In this document: positions 15,981-26,400 of the stretch, in pieces
Position numbering within the stretch: position 1 is the stretch's first letter
How the letters are laid out: every line of letters begins with the position of its first letter
The notes under the pieces: model-generated
What the model was told of the DNA's origin: nothing
Database searches by the model: none
The model's input: the letters and a program-made list of their open reading frames with translations, nothing else
Position numbers and translations under genes: made by a program
Assembly (NCBI RefSeq): GCF_011050365.1
Contig: NZ_DRFV01000013.1
Location: forward strand, 41,808 to 105,807
Source: Pseudohongiella sp.
GTDB taxonomy: Bacteria; Pseudomonadota; Gammaproteobacteria; Pseudomonadales; Pseudohongiellaceae
Reading direction: 5' to 3'
Length of the DNA: 64,000 nt

Positions 15981-18746
15981 ATGGAGAATGGGCTTCTGGT
16001 GCTGAGCCGCTTTTTTGCCAGCGCACCCGCCACCATGGTCAGGCACAGAACACTGGTGTGCCTGTTACTGCTCGCCGGCACCCTGCTCAGCGTTTACAGT
16101 ATCGTCACGCGTACCAGCCTGGACATGAGCATTGACAGCTTCCTGGATCAAAGCGATCCGGCCATTGAGGCTTTGAATTCGTTCCGGACCCAGTTCGGCA
16201 GCGACGACTCCGTGTTTCTGGTCTACGAAGCTCGCGATGGCGACGTGTTCTCTGCGCCTTCATTGCGAGCGGTCAGCGAACTGACGGAAAAGCTGCGTAA
16301 CTGGCGCGACCTGGACGCCGGGAACTACAGTGCTGACCTGAATGAACTCGATCAGATACGGCGCGTGCAATCCATCACCACCCTGCGGGTGCAGCGTGTC
16401 GAGGGCGATACCCTGCGCTCTGACAGCCTGGTCCCTGACCCGATTCCCGTCGAACCGGCGGCGCTGGCCGCGATACGCGATGAGGCGATGGCCGAGGAAG
16501 ACTTCAGGCTGGCCTTCTATTCGGCCGACGGTCGCTTCGGCGCCCTCATGATACAGACCACATTCGGCGCCACTCCGGTGGAAGGTTTCGAGCCCGCCGT
16601 CAACGCTGACGATGTCACGCTGGGCGACTTTTTCAGTGATTTTGACAGCGCTGCGTCCGGCGATGGCAGCTTTGATCTGTATTATGATGAAAGCGCTACA
16701 GTGCAGGACATTCCGTTCCAGACCGTCGACATGATCGAGTACCAGCGCTTTTATGCTGCACTGAGCCAGGTTTTTGCCGACGTTGACGACACTTTGGCGT
16801 TTTATCCTGTCGGCAATCCACCCTTGATGGCCTGGGTGTATGAGGTGCTGCAGCAGTTTGCCTGGCTGGCAGTGGGCATGGTCGCCATTTTTGTGTTTCT
16901 GTTGCGAACCCTGTTCCGGTCATTCAGCGCCGTGGCGTGGTCGATTCTGACCATCGCCCTCAGCCTGATCTGGACCTGGGGCATTACCGTCGCCCTGGGT
17001 GTCACGCTGTCGACCATGATCTCACTGACCGTGCTGCTGGTCTTTGCCGTCGGTATTGCCGACTGCGTGCATGTCCTGAGCGCCTATTTTGTCTATCGTC
17101 AGCAGGGCCGCGGGCATGAGGAGGCGCTGACCGGCGCCTACGGCAAAACCGGCCTCGCCATCATGGTCACCACCATCACCACCATGACCGGCGTGCTGGC
17201 ACTGACCACATCCGGTCTGGTCCCTATCCGGGTGTTCGGCGCCATGTCCGCGCTCGGCGTGTTCATGGCATTCTTTTTTACGTTGACGCTGTTGCCCATC
17301 ATGCTCAGCATCTGGCACCCCGGCGCCACTCAGGAAAAGTCAGAGGTGAAACACCCTCTCTCACTGGCGGCTTTCTGGCAACGCTGCACCTGGCCGGCGC
17401 GGGGTGCCATTGTTGCCGTTGCGCTGGCAGCCCTGGCATGGGTGGCTGGTGTTGTATTGGCGCTTTACATTGCCCTGATCGGCGTGCTGGCACTGGCAGT
17501 GCTGCGCTGGCAGGACGCACTGCTTGCCGCCTGCCCGCCGCTGGTCGCCTCGCGCCCGCGCACTATCCTGTTGGTGTTCGGCGCGGTGTTTGCTGCCTCC
17601 CTGTACGGCACCAGCCAGGTGCAGATAGACAGCAATGTATCTGAACTGGCACGCCAGGACAGCGCTCCGCGCATCGCCTATAACATGGTCGATGAGCACA
17701 TGGCCGGCGCGCAAAGCATTTCCATCATGATTGACAGCGGTACCAGCGACGGACTGATGGAGCCCGCGCTACTCAGAGCCATGGAACAACTGCAAACGCG
17801 CATCGTTAACCGGTACCCGGACGAAGTTTCGCGCACCTATTCACTGGCCAATATCGTCAAGGACACCAACCGGGTGATGAATCAGGACAATCCCGATTTC
17901 GACCGTATTCCGGATTCAGCAATCACCGTGTCGCAGCTCATGTACCTGTTCAACAGTGCCAATCCGGAAGAACGGCGCAGCCTGGTGTCGGACGACTTCA
18001 GTCGCAGCCATATCACCATCAATGCCTACAACGCCGGCTCCTACCAGTACCAAGTGTTCTTTGACGAACTGGGCGCCGAGATAGACGCCGTGTTCACGCC
18101 GCTGCAGGCGCAGTTCCCGGACCTGGAAGTGACTGTCACCGGTTCGGTTCCGCTGATGATGCGCGCCATGGATGAGATTGCTCAGTCGCAATACAGCAGC
18201 TTCCTGCTCGCGCTGGCCGTCATCAGTGTGATCATGATACTGACGCTGGGTTCGGTACAGGCCGGTCTGATATCCATTGTACCCAACCTGATCCCGGCCC
18301 TGCTCGCCTTTGGCCTGATGGGATTGCTGGATATCCCGCTGGATACTGACACCCTGCTGATTGCGCCGGTGATTATCGGAATCGCGGTAGATGACACAAT
18401 CCACTTCATGACACACTATCGCGTCGAACTGGTGCGTACACGCAACATGCAGCAGGCATTGGACAGTACAGTTCATGACGTTGGTCGTGCGGTCTTGTTC
18501 ACCACCATGATACTGGGCCTGGGATTTGCTATTCTTGGTTTCTCGGAGTATCTGGGCATGGCCAAAATCGGCATTTTCGGAGCACTGGCAATTTTCGTCG
18601 CCTTGTTGTGTGACCTGCTGCTTCTGCCGGCACTGCTGATGAAGCTCAAGCCACGCTTCGGGCTGAAAGGTCCGATTCAGGAATTTGGTGTCATTGCCAG
18701 CAGTGACGACCGATACACCAGCAATCACGCCGGAGACAATGCATGA
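15981..18746 (+). CDS. MMPL/RND-superfamily transporter
   Basis: The 921-residue protein has two RND halves, each one membrane helix, a large periplasmic loop and about five further helices. The proton-relay Asp of TM4 is in FAVGIADCVHVLS, and of TM10 in IGIAVDDTIHFMTHY. This is the MMPL/HpnN-type branch, which moves lipids or hydrophobic molecules out of the inner membrane, rather than the tripartite drug pump branch. It is the first gene of a three-gene operon; its stop overlaps the next start (ATGA). The partners, a LolA-like protein and an outer-membrane barrel, support a lipid-trafficking role, but the cargo is unknown. Confidence 0.88.
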   Translation: MENGLLVLSRFFASAPATMVRHRTLVCLLLLAGTLLSVYSIVTRTSLDMSIDSFLDQSDPAIEALNSFRTQFGSDDSVFLVYEARDGDVFSAPSLRAVSELTEKLRNWRDLDAGNYSADLNELDQIRRVQSITTLRVQRVEGDTLRSDSLVPDPIPVEPAALAAIRDEAMAEEDFRLAFYSADGRFGALMIQTTFGATPVEGFEPAVNADDVTLGDFFSDFDSAASGDGSFDLYYDESATVQDIPFQTVDMIEYQRFYAALSQVFADVDDTLAFYPVGNPPLMAWVYEVLQQFAWLAVGMVAIFVFLLRTLFRSFSAVAWSILTIALSLIWTWGITVALGVTLSTMISLTVLLVFAVGIADCVHVLSAYFVYRQQGRGHEEALTGAYGKTGLAIMVTTITTMTGVLALTTSGLVPIRVFGAMSALGVFMAFFFTLTLLPIMLSIWHPGATQEKSEVKHPLSLAAFWQRCTWPARGAIVAVALAALAWVAGVVLALYIALIGVLALAVLRWQDALLAACPPLVASRPRTILLVFGAVFAASLYGTSQVQIDSNVSELARQDSAPRIAYNMVDEHMAGAQSISIMIDSGTSDGLMEPALLRAMEQLQTRIVNRYPDEVSRTYSLANIVKDTNRVMNQDNPDFDRIPDSAITVSQLMYLFNSANPEERRSLVSDDFSRSHITINAYNAGSYQYQVFFDELGAEIDAVFTPLQAQFPDLEVTVTGSVPLMMRAMDEIAQSQYSSFLLALAVISVIMILTLGSVQAGLISIVPNLIPALLAFGLMGLLDIPLDTDTLLIAPVIIGIAVDDTIHFMTHYRVELVRTRNMQQALDSTVHDVGRAVLFTTMILGLGFAILGFSEYLGMAKIGIFGALAIFVALLCDLLLLPALLMKLKPRFGLKGPIQEFGVIASSDDRYTSNHAGDNA

Positions 18747-19642
18747 GATTGACACTAAGCGGCCTGCTCGTTGCCGCCGCCCTGACCGCTACAGCGCTCA
18801 CCGTTCACGCACAAACTGAGTCAGAACTCAGCGGCCGGGAAATTCTCGAGCGTGTGGAAGACAACCAGCGCGCAGTATCGGACGCCGCCTTCAACCGTAT
18901 CCAGCTTTCCAGTTGCCGCTTCGGGCTGCAGAACAATCAGATCACTTGCGCCGAACGCCCTCGCGTCAAGGCACTGGAATCAGTCAGCATCAATACCGGT
19001 GCCGACAACCGCGACACCCAGTCGATTTCCATTGTGCTGGAACCGGCAGCCGAGCGCGGCATCGGCATGCTGAGCTATGCCTACGACGACCCCGAGCGGG
19101 ACAACGAAACCTGGCTCTACCTGTCTGCGCTGGGCCAGGTAAAACGTATTGCCAGCGGCAACTCTGACGATGATTCCGAATCTGCTTCGCTGTTTGGTTC
19201 CGAGTTCACTACCGAAGACCAGGACACCGGCAAACTGGAAGAGTACGAAATCAATATCCTGGAAGAGAGTACTGAATCGGGTCGCCCGGTCTGGGTCATT
19301 GACACCATACCCACCGAGGAGCGTGCCCGTAAAACCCGTTATGCCCGCACCGTACAATACATCGACAAAGAGCGCTTCGTGGTGCTGCGCGCTGACATGT
19401 ATGACCGTCAGGGTCGAGAAGTCAAACGCCTGATGGCATCACGTATTGAACAGGTCGACGGGGTGTGGACTGCGCGCTCCCTGACCATGATGAACCTGGT
19501 GGCGAACCGCCTGTCCAACATGGCTATTCTGGAAATCAACACCGGCATCGACGTGCCGGAGACCTTTCTGACGCCACGCACACTGACCGATGTCGCCTTC
19601 CGTGAAGCCGAGCTCAGCCGCATTCGTGCGCAGGTAGACTAA
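18743..19642 (+). CDS. Outer-membrane lipoprotein-sorting (LolA-like) periplasmic protein
   Basis: The 299-residue protein has a cleavable signal (MRLTLSGLLVAAALTA...HAQ) and a half-barrel fold pattern related to LolA/LolB and DUF4292-type proteins. The region ETWLYLSALGQVKRIASGN, followed by FGSEFTTED, is typical of those annotated 'outer membrane lipoprotein-sorting protein' and encoded next to MMPL pumps. Inference: it binds a lipid or acyl chain in a concave face and carries it from the pump toward the outer membrane. It overlaps the pump gene by four bases and the barrel gene by one base (TAATG). Confidence 0.82.
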   Translation: MRLTLSGLLVAAALTATALTVHAQTESELSGREILERVEDNQRAVSDAAFNRIQLSSCRFGLQNNQITCAERPRVKALESVSINTGADNRDTQSISIVLEPAAERGIGMLSYAYDDPERDNETWLYLSALGQVKRIASGNSDDDSESASLFGSEFTTEDQDTGKLEEYEINILEESTESGRPVWVIDTIPTEERARKTRYARTVQYIDKERFVVLRADMYDRQGREVKRLMASRIEQVDGVWTARSLTMMNLVANRLSNMAILEINTGIDVPETFLTPRTLTDVAFREAELSRIRAQVD

Positions 19643-21141
19643 TGCCCGACCGAGTGACAACGCTGGTGACCGGACTGTTGCCGACGACTCTTGAGTGCAG
19701 ACTTCGACGCCGACTGATCTGTTGCCTGTTAGCGCTGCTGCCACCCACCAGCCTGTCGGCCCAGAACAGTGATGCCGGTGAGTTCCCGGACGCCGTTGAG
19801 TTTGATGCCGGCGCTTTTGACAATGCCGCATTTGATGACAGCATGTTTGATGGGGCCGATCTGTTTGACACTGCTACCGAAGCTCCACGCAACTTCCGCT
19901 TCCAGCTCAGCCAGCAAACCGTTACGCATCTGAGCAAACATCGCTATTCGACACCCGCCGGCACCACAGACACCCAGCATCGTGGCCTGGAGAACAACCG
20001 CCTGGGCCTGAACATTCGTTATCAAAACCCGTTTGCTGCCGGCTGGCTGCTGCAGAGCAGTGCCCAATTGCGTGCCTATCTGCCCGGCGATTATGAACAT
20101 GACAACCCGGGCCGCGATGGCTGGGAATGGCGGCTGAATGAGCTGTTTCTGCAACGCAGCGGCGCGCAGAACAGTTTCTCCTTCGGCAGGCAGACCATCG
20201 TCTGGGGCGAAACCATCGGCATGTCGGTATTGGATGTCATCAATACCACAGAGTATCGTGATCTGACCATCATCGACATTGAAGATGCCCGCCTCAACCA
20301 GTGGCTGGCGGTGTGGGATCACTTCAGTGACAGCGGCAGCTGGTCCAGTTTTATCAACCTGTATCCGGAATTCGATCCGGTACCGGTCACCGGCAGCCCG
20401 CTGTTTCCTGAACCGGCGCAGATGAACGGCCGGCCATTACGCCTTGGCAGTTATGATGGGAAGCGGGATCTGTTTGAGGCCGGCACCCGCTGGAACCGGA
20501 CGTTGATCGGCAGCGACATAGCCGTGATGGCGGCACGTCTATACGAAAACGCCCTGCGCTACACCCTGCCCACAGACGGGTCCAACCGGACGCGGCCGCA
20601 CATCAATGACTTTATCCTGCTGGGATTCAGCGCCAACCGTGCCATTGATCGCCTGTTGCTAACTCTGGATGTCGCCTATAGCCACGGCCTGCTAACGGAT
20701 GTCCTGAACCTGGTCGCAGATAGCGATGACAGTGCTCTATGGCTACCCGGGTTCGACACACAAAACCGGATCAGTATGGCGGCGGGTTTTGAGTACGGCA
20801 TTTCGGCGACGCAACAGGTCAGCCTGGGCGTGCAGGCACAACGGTTCATCGGGTTACCATCCGACTCGGCATCCACCCTATGGCGGCAGCGCGAAACCGA
20901 AGGCAATGCTCTGCTGCGCTACAGCCAGAGCCTGCGCAATGAAGAATTGATGTTGTCGGCGACAGCGCAGGCTGCGCTGGACGGGGATGAAGTGTTGCTG
21001 AATCTGACGGCCGACTACCGTTTAAGCGACACCTGGGAAGTCGCGGGCCAGATCATACTGACCCACGCAGCCAGTGACAGTGCATTGTTTTTTCTGGAAC
21101 GCGATGTTCGTGCGGGCCTGACATTGAGCTGGTCGTTCTAG
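19642..21141 (+). CDS. Outer-membrane beta-barrel protein (DUF1302-like) with acidic F-D repeats
   Basis: The 499-residue protein has a signal ending near LSAQ, then an acidic stretch (~43-75) in which short units such as EFPD, EFDAGAF, DDSMF and DGADLF repeat. From ~85 on it is made of alternating strands with aromatic girdles and ends in WSF, the C-terminal Phe of a barrel. FGRQTIVWGE and the following SVLDVINTTEYRD resemble the DUF1302 family, often encoded with MMPL pumps. It is the last gene of the MMPL operon and could be the outer-membrane end of the pathway. The acidic repeat is an unusual addition. Confidence 0.75.
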   Translation: MPDRVTTLVTGLLPTTLECRLRRRLICCLLALLPPTSLSAQNSDAGEFPDAVEFDAGAFDNAAFDDSMFDGADLFDTATEAPRNFRFQLSQQTVTHLSKHRYSTPAGTTDTQHRGLENNRLGLNIRYQNPFAAGWLLQSSAQLRAYLPGDYEHDNPGRDGWEWRLNELFLQRSGAQNSFSFGRQTIVWGETIGMSVLDVINTTEYRDLTIIDIEDARLNQWLAVWDHFSDSGSWSSFINLYPEFDPVPVTGSPLFPEPAQMNGRPLRLGSYDGKRDLFEAGTRWNRTLIGSDIAVMAARLYENALRYTLPTDGSNRTRPHINDFILLGFSANRAIDRLLLTLDVAYSHGLLTDVLNLVADSDDSALWLPGFDTQNRISMAAGFEYGISATQQVSLGVQAQRFIGLPSDSASTLWRQRETEGNALLRYSQSLRNEELMLSATAQAALDGDEVLLNLTADYRLSDTWEVAGQIILTHAASDSALFFLERDVRAGLTLSWSF

Positions 21142-21172
21142 GCAGCACACCCGCTCAACCCAGGACCTCGCA

Positions 21173-22468
21173 TCAAGCGCTGGCAGCATTGTCGCGGCTC
21201 TTGCCCGTAGACTCGAAAATCTCCCGGTCGAACTCATCTTCCCAGTTCGCCACAGTGGTCGCTACCGACAGATCCCCGGTGATATTGACACTGGTTCTGA
21301 GCATGTCCAGCGGGCGGTCAAATGGCAACACAAAGCCGACCACCACTGCTATTTGCTCCGGGCTCAGACCGATGGTTCCCATCACTGCGGCCATCAGGAA
21401 AACTGACGCACCCGGCACGGCAGCCGTGCCGATGGAGACCATGGTTGTGGTCGCTGCCACCAGCAGATAGTCGATGAAACCCAGTTCAACACCAAACACC
21501 TGAGCGGCAAAAACGGACACCACGCCCACGTAGATCGCAGAGCCGTCCATGTTGATGGTCGCACCCAATGGCAGTACCGTTGACGCCACCGCAGGCTTGA
21601 TGCCCAGATTCTCTTCTGCCGAGGTCAGGGTGACGGGCAGTGTTGCCATGCTGGATGAAGTTGAAAACGCCACCAACATGGCATTCTTGGCACCCTTGAA
21701 AAACTTCACCGGTGACAAACCGAGCACAAATTTCATGATACTGCTGTGCACAACCACCGTGTGGAAGATCAGGGCCAGTATCACTGTTGAAGCCAGCGCG
21801 ATCACATCAAGCAAGGCTGATACACCCTGTGTGCCAGCCACCCAGGCGATCAGTGCAAACACACCAAACGGCGCAAACTCCATGACCCAATGCGTCAGCT
21901 TGAGCATGACCTCGGCACCTGCGTCCATGATGTCGGCCATGGGCTGTGCCTTCTTACCAACGACCAGAATACCCATACCAAATATCAGGGCAAAAAAGAT
22001 GATTGCCAGCACATTGCCCTCAGCCAGGGCCGCCACCGGATTGGTCGGCACGATCGACATCATGCGTTCGCCAATGGGGATGGGGTCCTGCAAGGCGCCA
22101 GGTGTTGCACCCGAAAGGTCGACGCCGATCCCTGGTTGAATAATGGCCGCCATGGTCAGACCGATAATAATGGCGATCAGGGTTGTGCCCATGTAAATCG
22201 CCAGCGTTTTGATGCCCAGCGACCCCAGTTTATGCGGATCCCCCATGGCCACGATGCCAGCGACAATGGTAATGAAGATCAGCGGCACCACCACCATCTG
22301 AATCAGACGGATAAACAGATCACCGATCCAGCGAATGGATTGTGCACCCTCGCCCCAGATGGCACCCACGATCACGCCCAGAATCAACGCCAGCACGATC
22401 CGTTTCCATAAAGGTGTCGTAAACCACTTCTGAGTGATCGTGTTTGATGAACTCGTCACTATCGTCAT
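21173..22468 (-). CDS. Dicarboxylate/amino acid:cation symporter (DAACS family, GltP/DctA type)
   Basis: The 431-residue inner-membrane protein has about eight helices plus two hairpins. The serine-rich hairpin motif STSSSMATLPVT and the NMDG motif (as NMDGSAIY) are intact, both needed for substrate and cation binding. It takes up glutamate, aspartate or C4-dicarboxylates with Na+ or H+; the choice cannot be made from sequence. AAAGAGG abuts the ATG, so translation may begin a few codons later at GTG (V4). It is divergent from the ferredoxin reductase gene. Confidence 0.92.
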   Translation of the reverse strand: MTIVTSSSNTITQKWFTTPLWKRIVLALILGVIVGAIWGEGAQSIRWIGDLFIRLIQMVVVPLIFITIVAGIVAMGDPHKLGSLGIKTLAIYMGTTLIAIIIGLTMAAIIQPGIGVDLSGATPGALQDPIPIGERMMSIVPTNPVAALAEGNVLAIIFFALIFGMGILVVGKKAQPMADIMDAGAEVMLKLTHWVMEFAPFGVFALIAWVAGTQGVSALLDVIALASTVILALIFHTVVVHSSIMKFVLGLSPVKFFKGAKNAMLVAFSTSSSMATLPVTLTSAEENLGIKPAVASTVLPLGATINMDGSAIYVGVVSVFAAQVFGVELGFIDYLLVAATTTMVSIGTAAVPGASVFLMAAVMGTIGLSPEQIAVVVGFVLPFDRPLDMLRTSVNITGDLSVATTVANWEDEFDREIFESTGKSRDNAASA

Positions 22469-22524
22469 CCTCTTTTCTGATTTTTTGTCTTTAGGTACCG
22501 ATTCGGGACAGACTATCTAAAACC

Positions 22525-22553
22525 TTGACGAAGTGCCAATTATTTCCATTTAT
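22525..22553 (+). promoter_or_regulatory. Candidate sigma70 promoter for the ferredoxin-NADP reductase gene
   Basis: TTGACG (22525-22530), a near-consensus -35, is followed 17 nt later by ATTTAT (22548-22553), a weak -10. This lies ~40 bp upstream of the gene start. The -10 is poor, so this is tentative. Confidence 0.35.
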
Positions 22554-22594
22554 GCGACAATGCCGCCTCTTCGGCGCACAGCAGGCAGGACTTC

Positions 22595-23341
22595 ATGACA
22601 GACTGGGTCAAAGGCGTGGTGGTGGCCAACACGCACTGGACGAACAACCTTTTTTCGCTGCAAATCCGGGCAGACATTGCTCCTTTCGAGGCTGGCCAAT
22701 ACACCAGCCTGGCACTGGACGTGGATGGCGAGCGCGTCGCGCAACCCTATTCAATTCTCAGCGCGCCAGGTGAGCAACCGCTGGAGTTTTTCTTCTATAC
22801 CCAGCTCGAAGGTGATCTGTCACGGGCCTTGTCGCGCAAAATTGCAGGCGAATCGGTCTGGGTCCAGTTTCAGCCCGCCGGCACCTTGACGCTGGCAGGC
22901 ATCAGCACGCCCGGCAAAACCCTGTGCCTGATGGCAACCGGGACCGGCGTCGCGCCTTTTATCTCCATGTTAAAAACCGATCAGCCCTGGCAACTGTTTG
23001 ATCACGTTGTACTGGTATACGCGGCCCGGATCTGGGACGACTTTCGCTACCGGGAGCTGTTCCAGACTTTGCAGCAACGCTTCCCGGACCGATTCACCCT
23101 GCTGCCGTTTATCAGCCGCGAACAACGCGCAGGCACTCTGCAAGGTCACATCCCGGACAAACTGCGCAGTGGCGAGCTCGAGCAGCGGCTTGGTCGTCAA
23201 CTCGACCCCGAGAGCAGCCATATAATGCTGTGCGGCAATCCCGGCATGGTGAAGGACGCCGTCGCCGAATTGCAAAACCGTGGCTTCCGCGACAATCGAC
23301 CCGGACAACCAGGTCAACTGAGCTACGAAAGTTACTGGTAA
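22595..23341 (+). CDS. fpr: Ferredoxin/flavodoxin-NADP+ reductase
   Basis: The 248-residue flavoenzyme has the FAD-binding motif QPYSILSAP (RxYS-type region, ~53-62) and the NADP-binding MATGTGVAPF (~114-123), with the C-terminal YESYW typical of the bacterial subclass. It moves electrons between NADPH and ferredoxin or flavodoxin, often for oxidative-stress defence and Fe-S repair. An AGGAC site precedes the ATG. It is transcribed alone; the M16 gene starts 75 nt later. Confidence 0.93.
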   Translation: MTDWVKGVVVANTHWTNNLFSLQIRADIAPFEAGQYTSLALDVDGERVAQPYSILSAPGEQPLEFFFYTQLEGDLSRALSRKIAGESVWVQFQPAGTLTLAGISTPGKTLCLMATGTGVAPFISMLKTDQPWQLFDHVVLVYAARIWDDFRYRELFQTLQQRFPDRFTLLPFISREQRAGTLQGHIPDKLRSGELEQRLGRQLDPESSHIMLCGNPGMVKDAVAELQNRGFRDNRPGQPGQLSYESYW

Positions 23342-23416
23342 ACATACGGGTCTGGATTTCTGTACGAATTCCTATACATTAGGGAGTTGCCGCAGTTTTA
23401 TCCGGAGAGTTTTACC

Positions 23417-26400
23417 ATGTTCAATTCAGCGATAGCCCAATTCCGCCACCTGTATCGACTCCCTCCAATCGGAGTTGGCGCCCTTTTCCTGGCACTGGTC
23501 GCGTGCTCACCGGATGCCCCGGCGCCGGCAAATGGCGGCGAAACAGCCCTGAGCGCAGAAACAGCCATGAGTGCCGAAAACGCACCCCCCTATACCCTGG
23601 TCCATCCGCCCCAGCCCGGTGACTCGCTGGACGCTCACATCTACGAACTGGACAACGGCCTGCAGGTCTACCTTACCCGCAATCCGCAGGAACCGCGCTT
23701 CTACGCTGAAATCGCGGTACGCGCCGGCAGCAAACAGGATCCGGCTGATGCGACCGGACTGGCGCACTATCTTGAACACCTGTTGTTCAAGGGCAACCAA
23801 TCACTGGGCACCCTGGACTATAGCGCCGAACAACCCTATCTGGAGCAGATTGAGGCGCTGTACGAGCAACACTTCAGCGAGACGGATGAACAGCGCCGCG
23901 CCGAGATCTATGCCGAGATCAATCGCCTGTCACAGCAGGCTGCGATGTACGCCGTACCCAACGAAATCAGCACCGTCTACAGCAATATGGGCGCCAGCGG
24001 CCTGAACGCGCACACCTGGCACGAAGAGACCGTGTACAAAGTGAGCCTGCCCGCCAACCGCCTGCAGCAATGGGCCACGATAGAAGCAGATCGCTTTGTA
24101 AATCCAGTGTTCCGGATGTTCCACACCGAGCTGGAAGTGGTGTATGAGGAAAAGAACCGCACGCTGGACAATCGTGACCGCATCTCCTACTACGCGCTGG
24201 CTGACCTGCTTTACAAGAACCATCCTTACGGCCAACAGTCCACTATCGGTGACGCCGAACACCTGAAGAACCCATCACTGGTCTACATTCAGGAATATTT
24301 CGACACCTGGTATGTGCCCAACAACATGGCGATTTTTATCAGCGGCGATATCGATATAGAAGACACCATTGCCGTCATCAGCGAGGAGTTTTCCGACTGG
24401 GAGGCCAAACCACTGCCCGATGAGCAAACCTGGCAGGAAGACCCGATTACCGATATTGAGCGCGTCACCGTCACCTATCCGGGCCAGGAAGAAGTGCAGA
24501 TGGCATTCCGCACGGTCCCCAATGGCCACCCCGACCAGGAAGCGCTGATGTTGCTGGACATGATTCTGGACAACCGCACCGCCGGGCTGATCAACCTCAA
24601 TCTGAATCAGCGTCAACGTGTGCAGGCCGCCGGCTCGTCACCCGAATTTCTTAACGACTACGGGTCACAGCGCTTGTGGGGCGTGCCCCGCGACGGACAG
24701 ACACTGGCAGAAGTCGAAGCCTTACTGCTCGAACAATTGGACATCATCAAACGCGGCGGATTCGAAGACTGGATTCTGCCCGCTATTCTCAATGATTTTC
24801 GCCGCATGAACATGCGCGGCCTGGAATCCAACACTGCCCGCGTCGCCGATATGCGCGCCGCATTCCTGTCCGACACAGACTGGAACTACCACATCAACCA
24901 AATGCAACGACTGGAATCGGTGACCCGCCAGGACATTATTGATGTCGCCAACCGCTACTTCGATGACAACAGCTACGTGGCTGTTCACCGAGTCGACGGT
25001 CCCGCGGTGATCCCCCCGGTAGAGAAGCCGCAGATCGATCCGGTTCAGATTGATCCGAGTCGTCAGTCGCAGTTCGCCGCCAGCATTCTCGCCATGCCGT
25101 ACGAAGAAATCGAGCCGACTTTTCTGGAAGCCGGTCGTGACTACGAGATTTCCGAGTACGCCGCGGATGTACCGCTATATTATGCCCACAACCCCCTGAA
25201 CGAATTGTTCACGCTTAACATCAGTATTGATGTGGGTACCGAAGAGAACGATCTGTTGAGCCTGGCCAGCGCCGTGATGGGCAAGGCCGGCACGGAAAAC
25301 CTGTCAGCAGAAGAACTGCAGAAAGAATGGTACCGCCTGGGCAGTGACTTTGGTCTCAGCAGCAGTGCCAATGAAACCAGCATCGCAATTACGGGTCTGG
25401 ACTCACAGTTTGGGGCAACGCTGGCGTTGATGCTGGAGCTGATCAGTGACCCGCGCGCCGATGAAGACACTTTTGCCGAACTGAAGGCGACGATACTGGA
25501 GGCGCGCCGCAATCAGCGCGAAGATCCGCAGGCGATCAGTCAGGCACTGTACCTGTACAACCGCTATGGCGACGAATCGCCCATGCTGCAGGCGATGAGC
25601 AGCGACGCCATACAGGCAGTCGAGCTTGAGGAGTTACTGACACTGATCAGCAGCCTGCAACAATACCAGCATCGCATCAGTTACACCGGATCCATGTCCC
25701 TGGAGCAGGTTACTGCGCTGCTGCAGGAACATCATCAGCCCGGTGACGATCTGCTGCCGCCGCCACCCTATGAGTACCGCCGTGCACGCCAGATCGCTGA
25801 CAACGAGATCTATGTCATTCACCGCGAGACCGCGCAATCACAGGTTCGCCTGGAATTCCCCGACGGCACCTACGAAGAAGACCTGGTGGTACCCGCATCG
25901 GTGTACAACAGCTACTTCGGCTCCAGCATGTCCAGTGTGGTATTCCAGGAGTTGCGCGAAGCACGTGCCCTGGCCTACTCTGCGGCAGCGAACTACTCTC
26001 AGGGTGGCCGTCCCGAGGTGCAAACCATGGTACTGGGCGCCATCGGCTCGCAAAATGACAAAGCTGTCGAAGCCACCGCCGCCTTTGTTGATCTGTTTGA
26101 CAATATGCCGCGCTCCAGCGACCGCTTTGAGGACGCTGTGAATGCCCAGATCAATCGATATCGCACCTCCACCATCGGGTTTCGCCAGATTCCCGGCACC
26201 GTGTATGCCTGGCAGCAACTCGGTCTGAACGGGGATCCGCGTCAACAGCGCTTTGCCCAATTACAGGAAATGACTCTGGAGGATCTGCTGCAGTTCCAGC
26301 AGACACAGGTTGCCGACCGCGCCAAGCTGATTTCGATAGTGGGCGACACCAGTCGCATCAACATGGAGGCGCTGGCGGAACTGGGCAGCATTCGCGAACT

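Noticed and set aside
17916..18755. 279-aa frame on the minus strand
   Set aside because: It is antisense to the end of the MMPL gene, whose TM10 Asp motif is intact.
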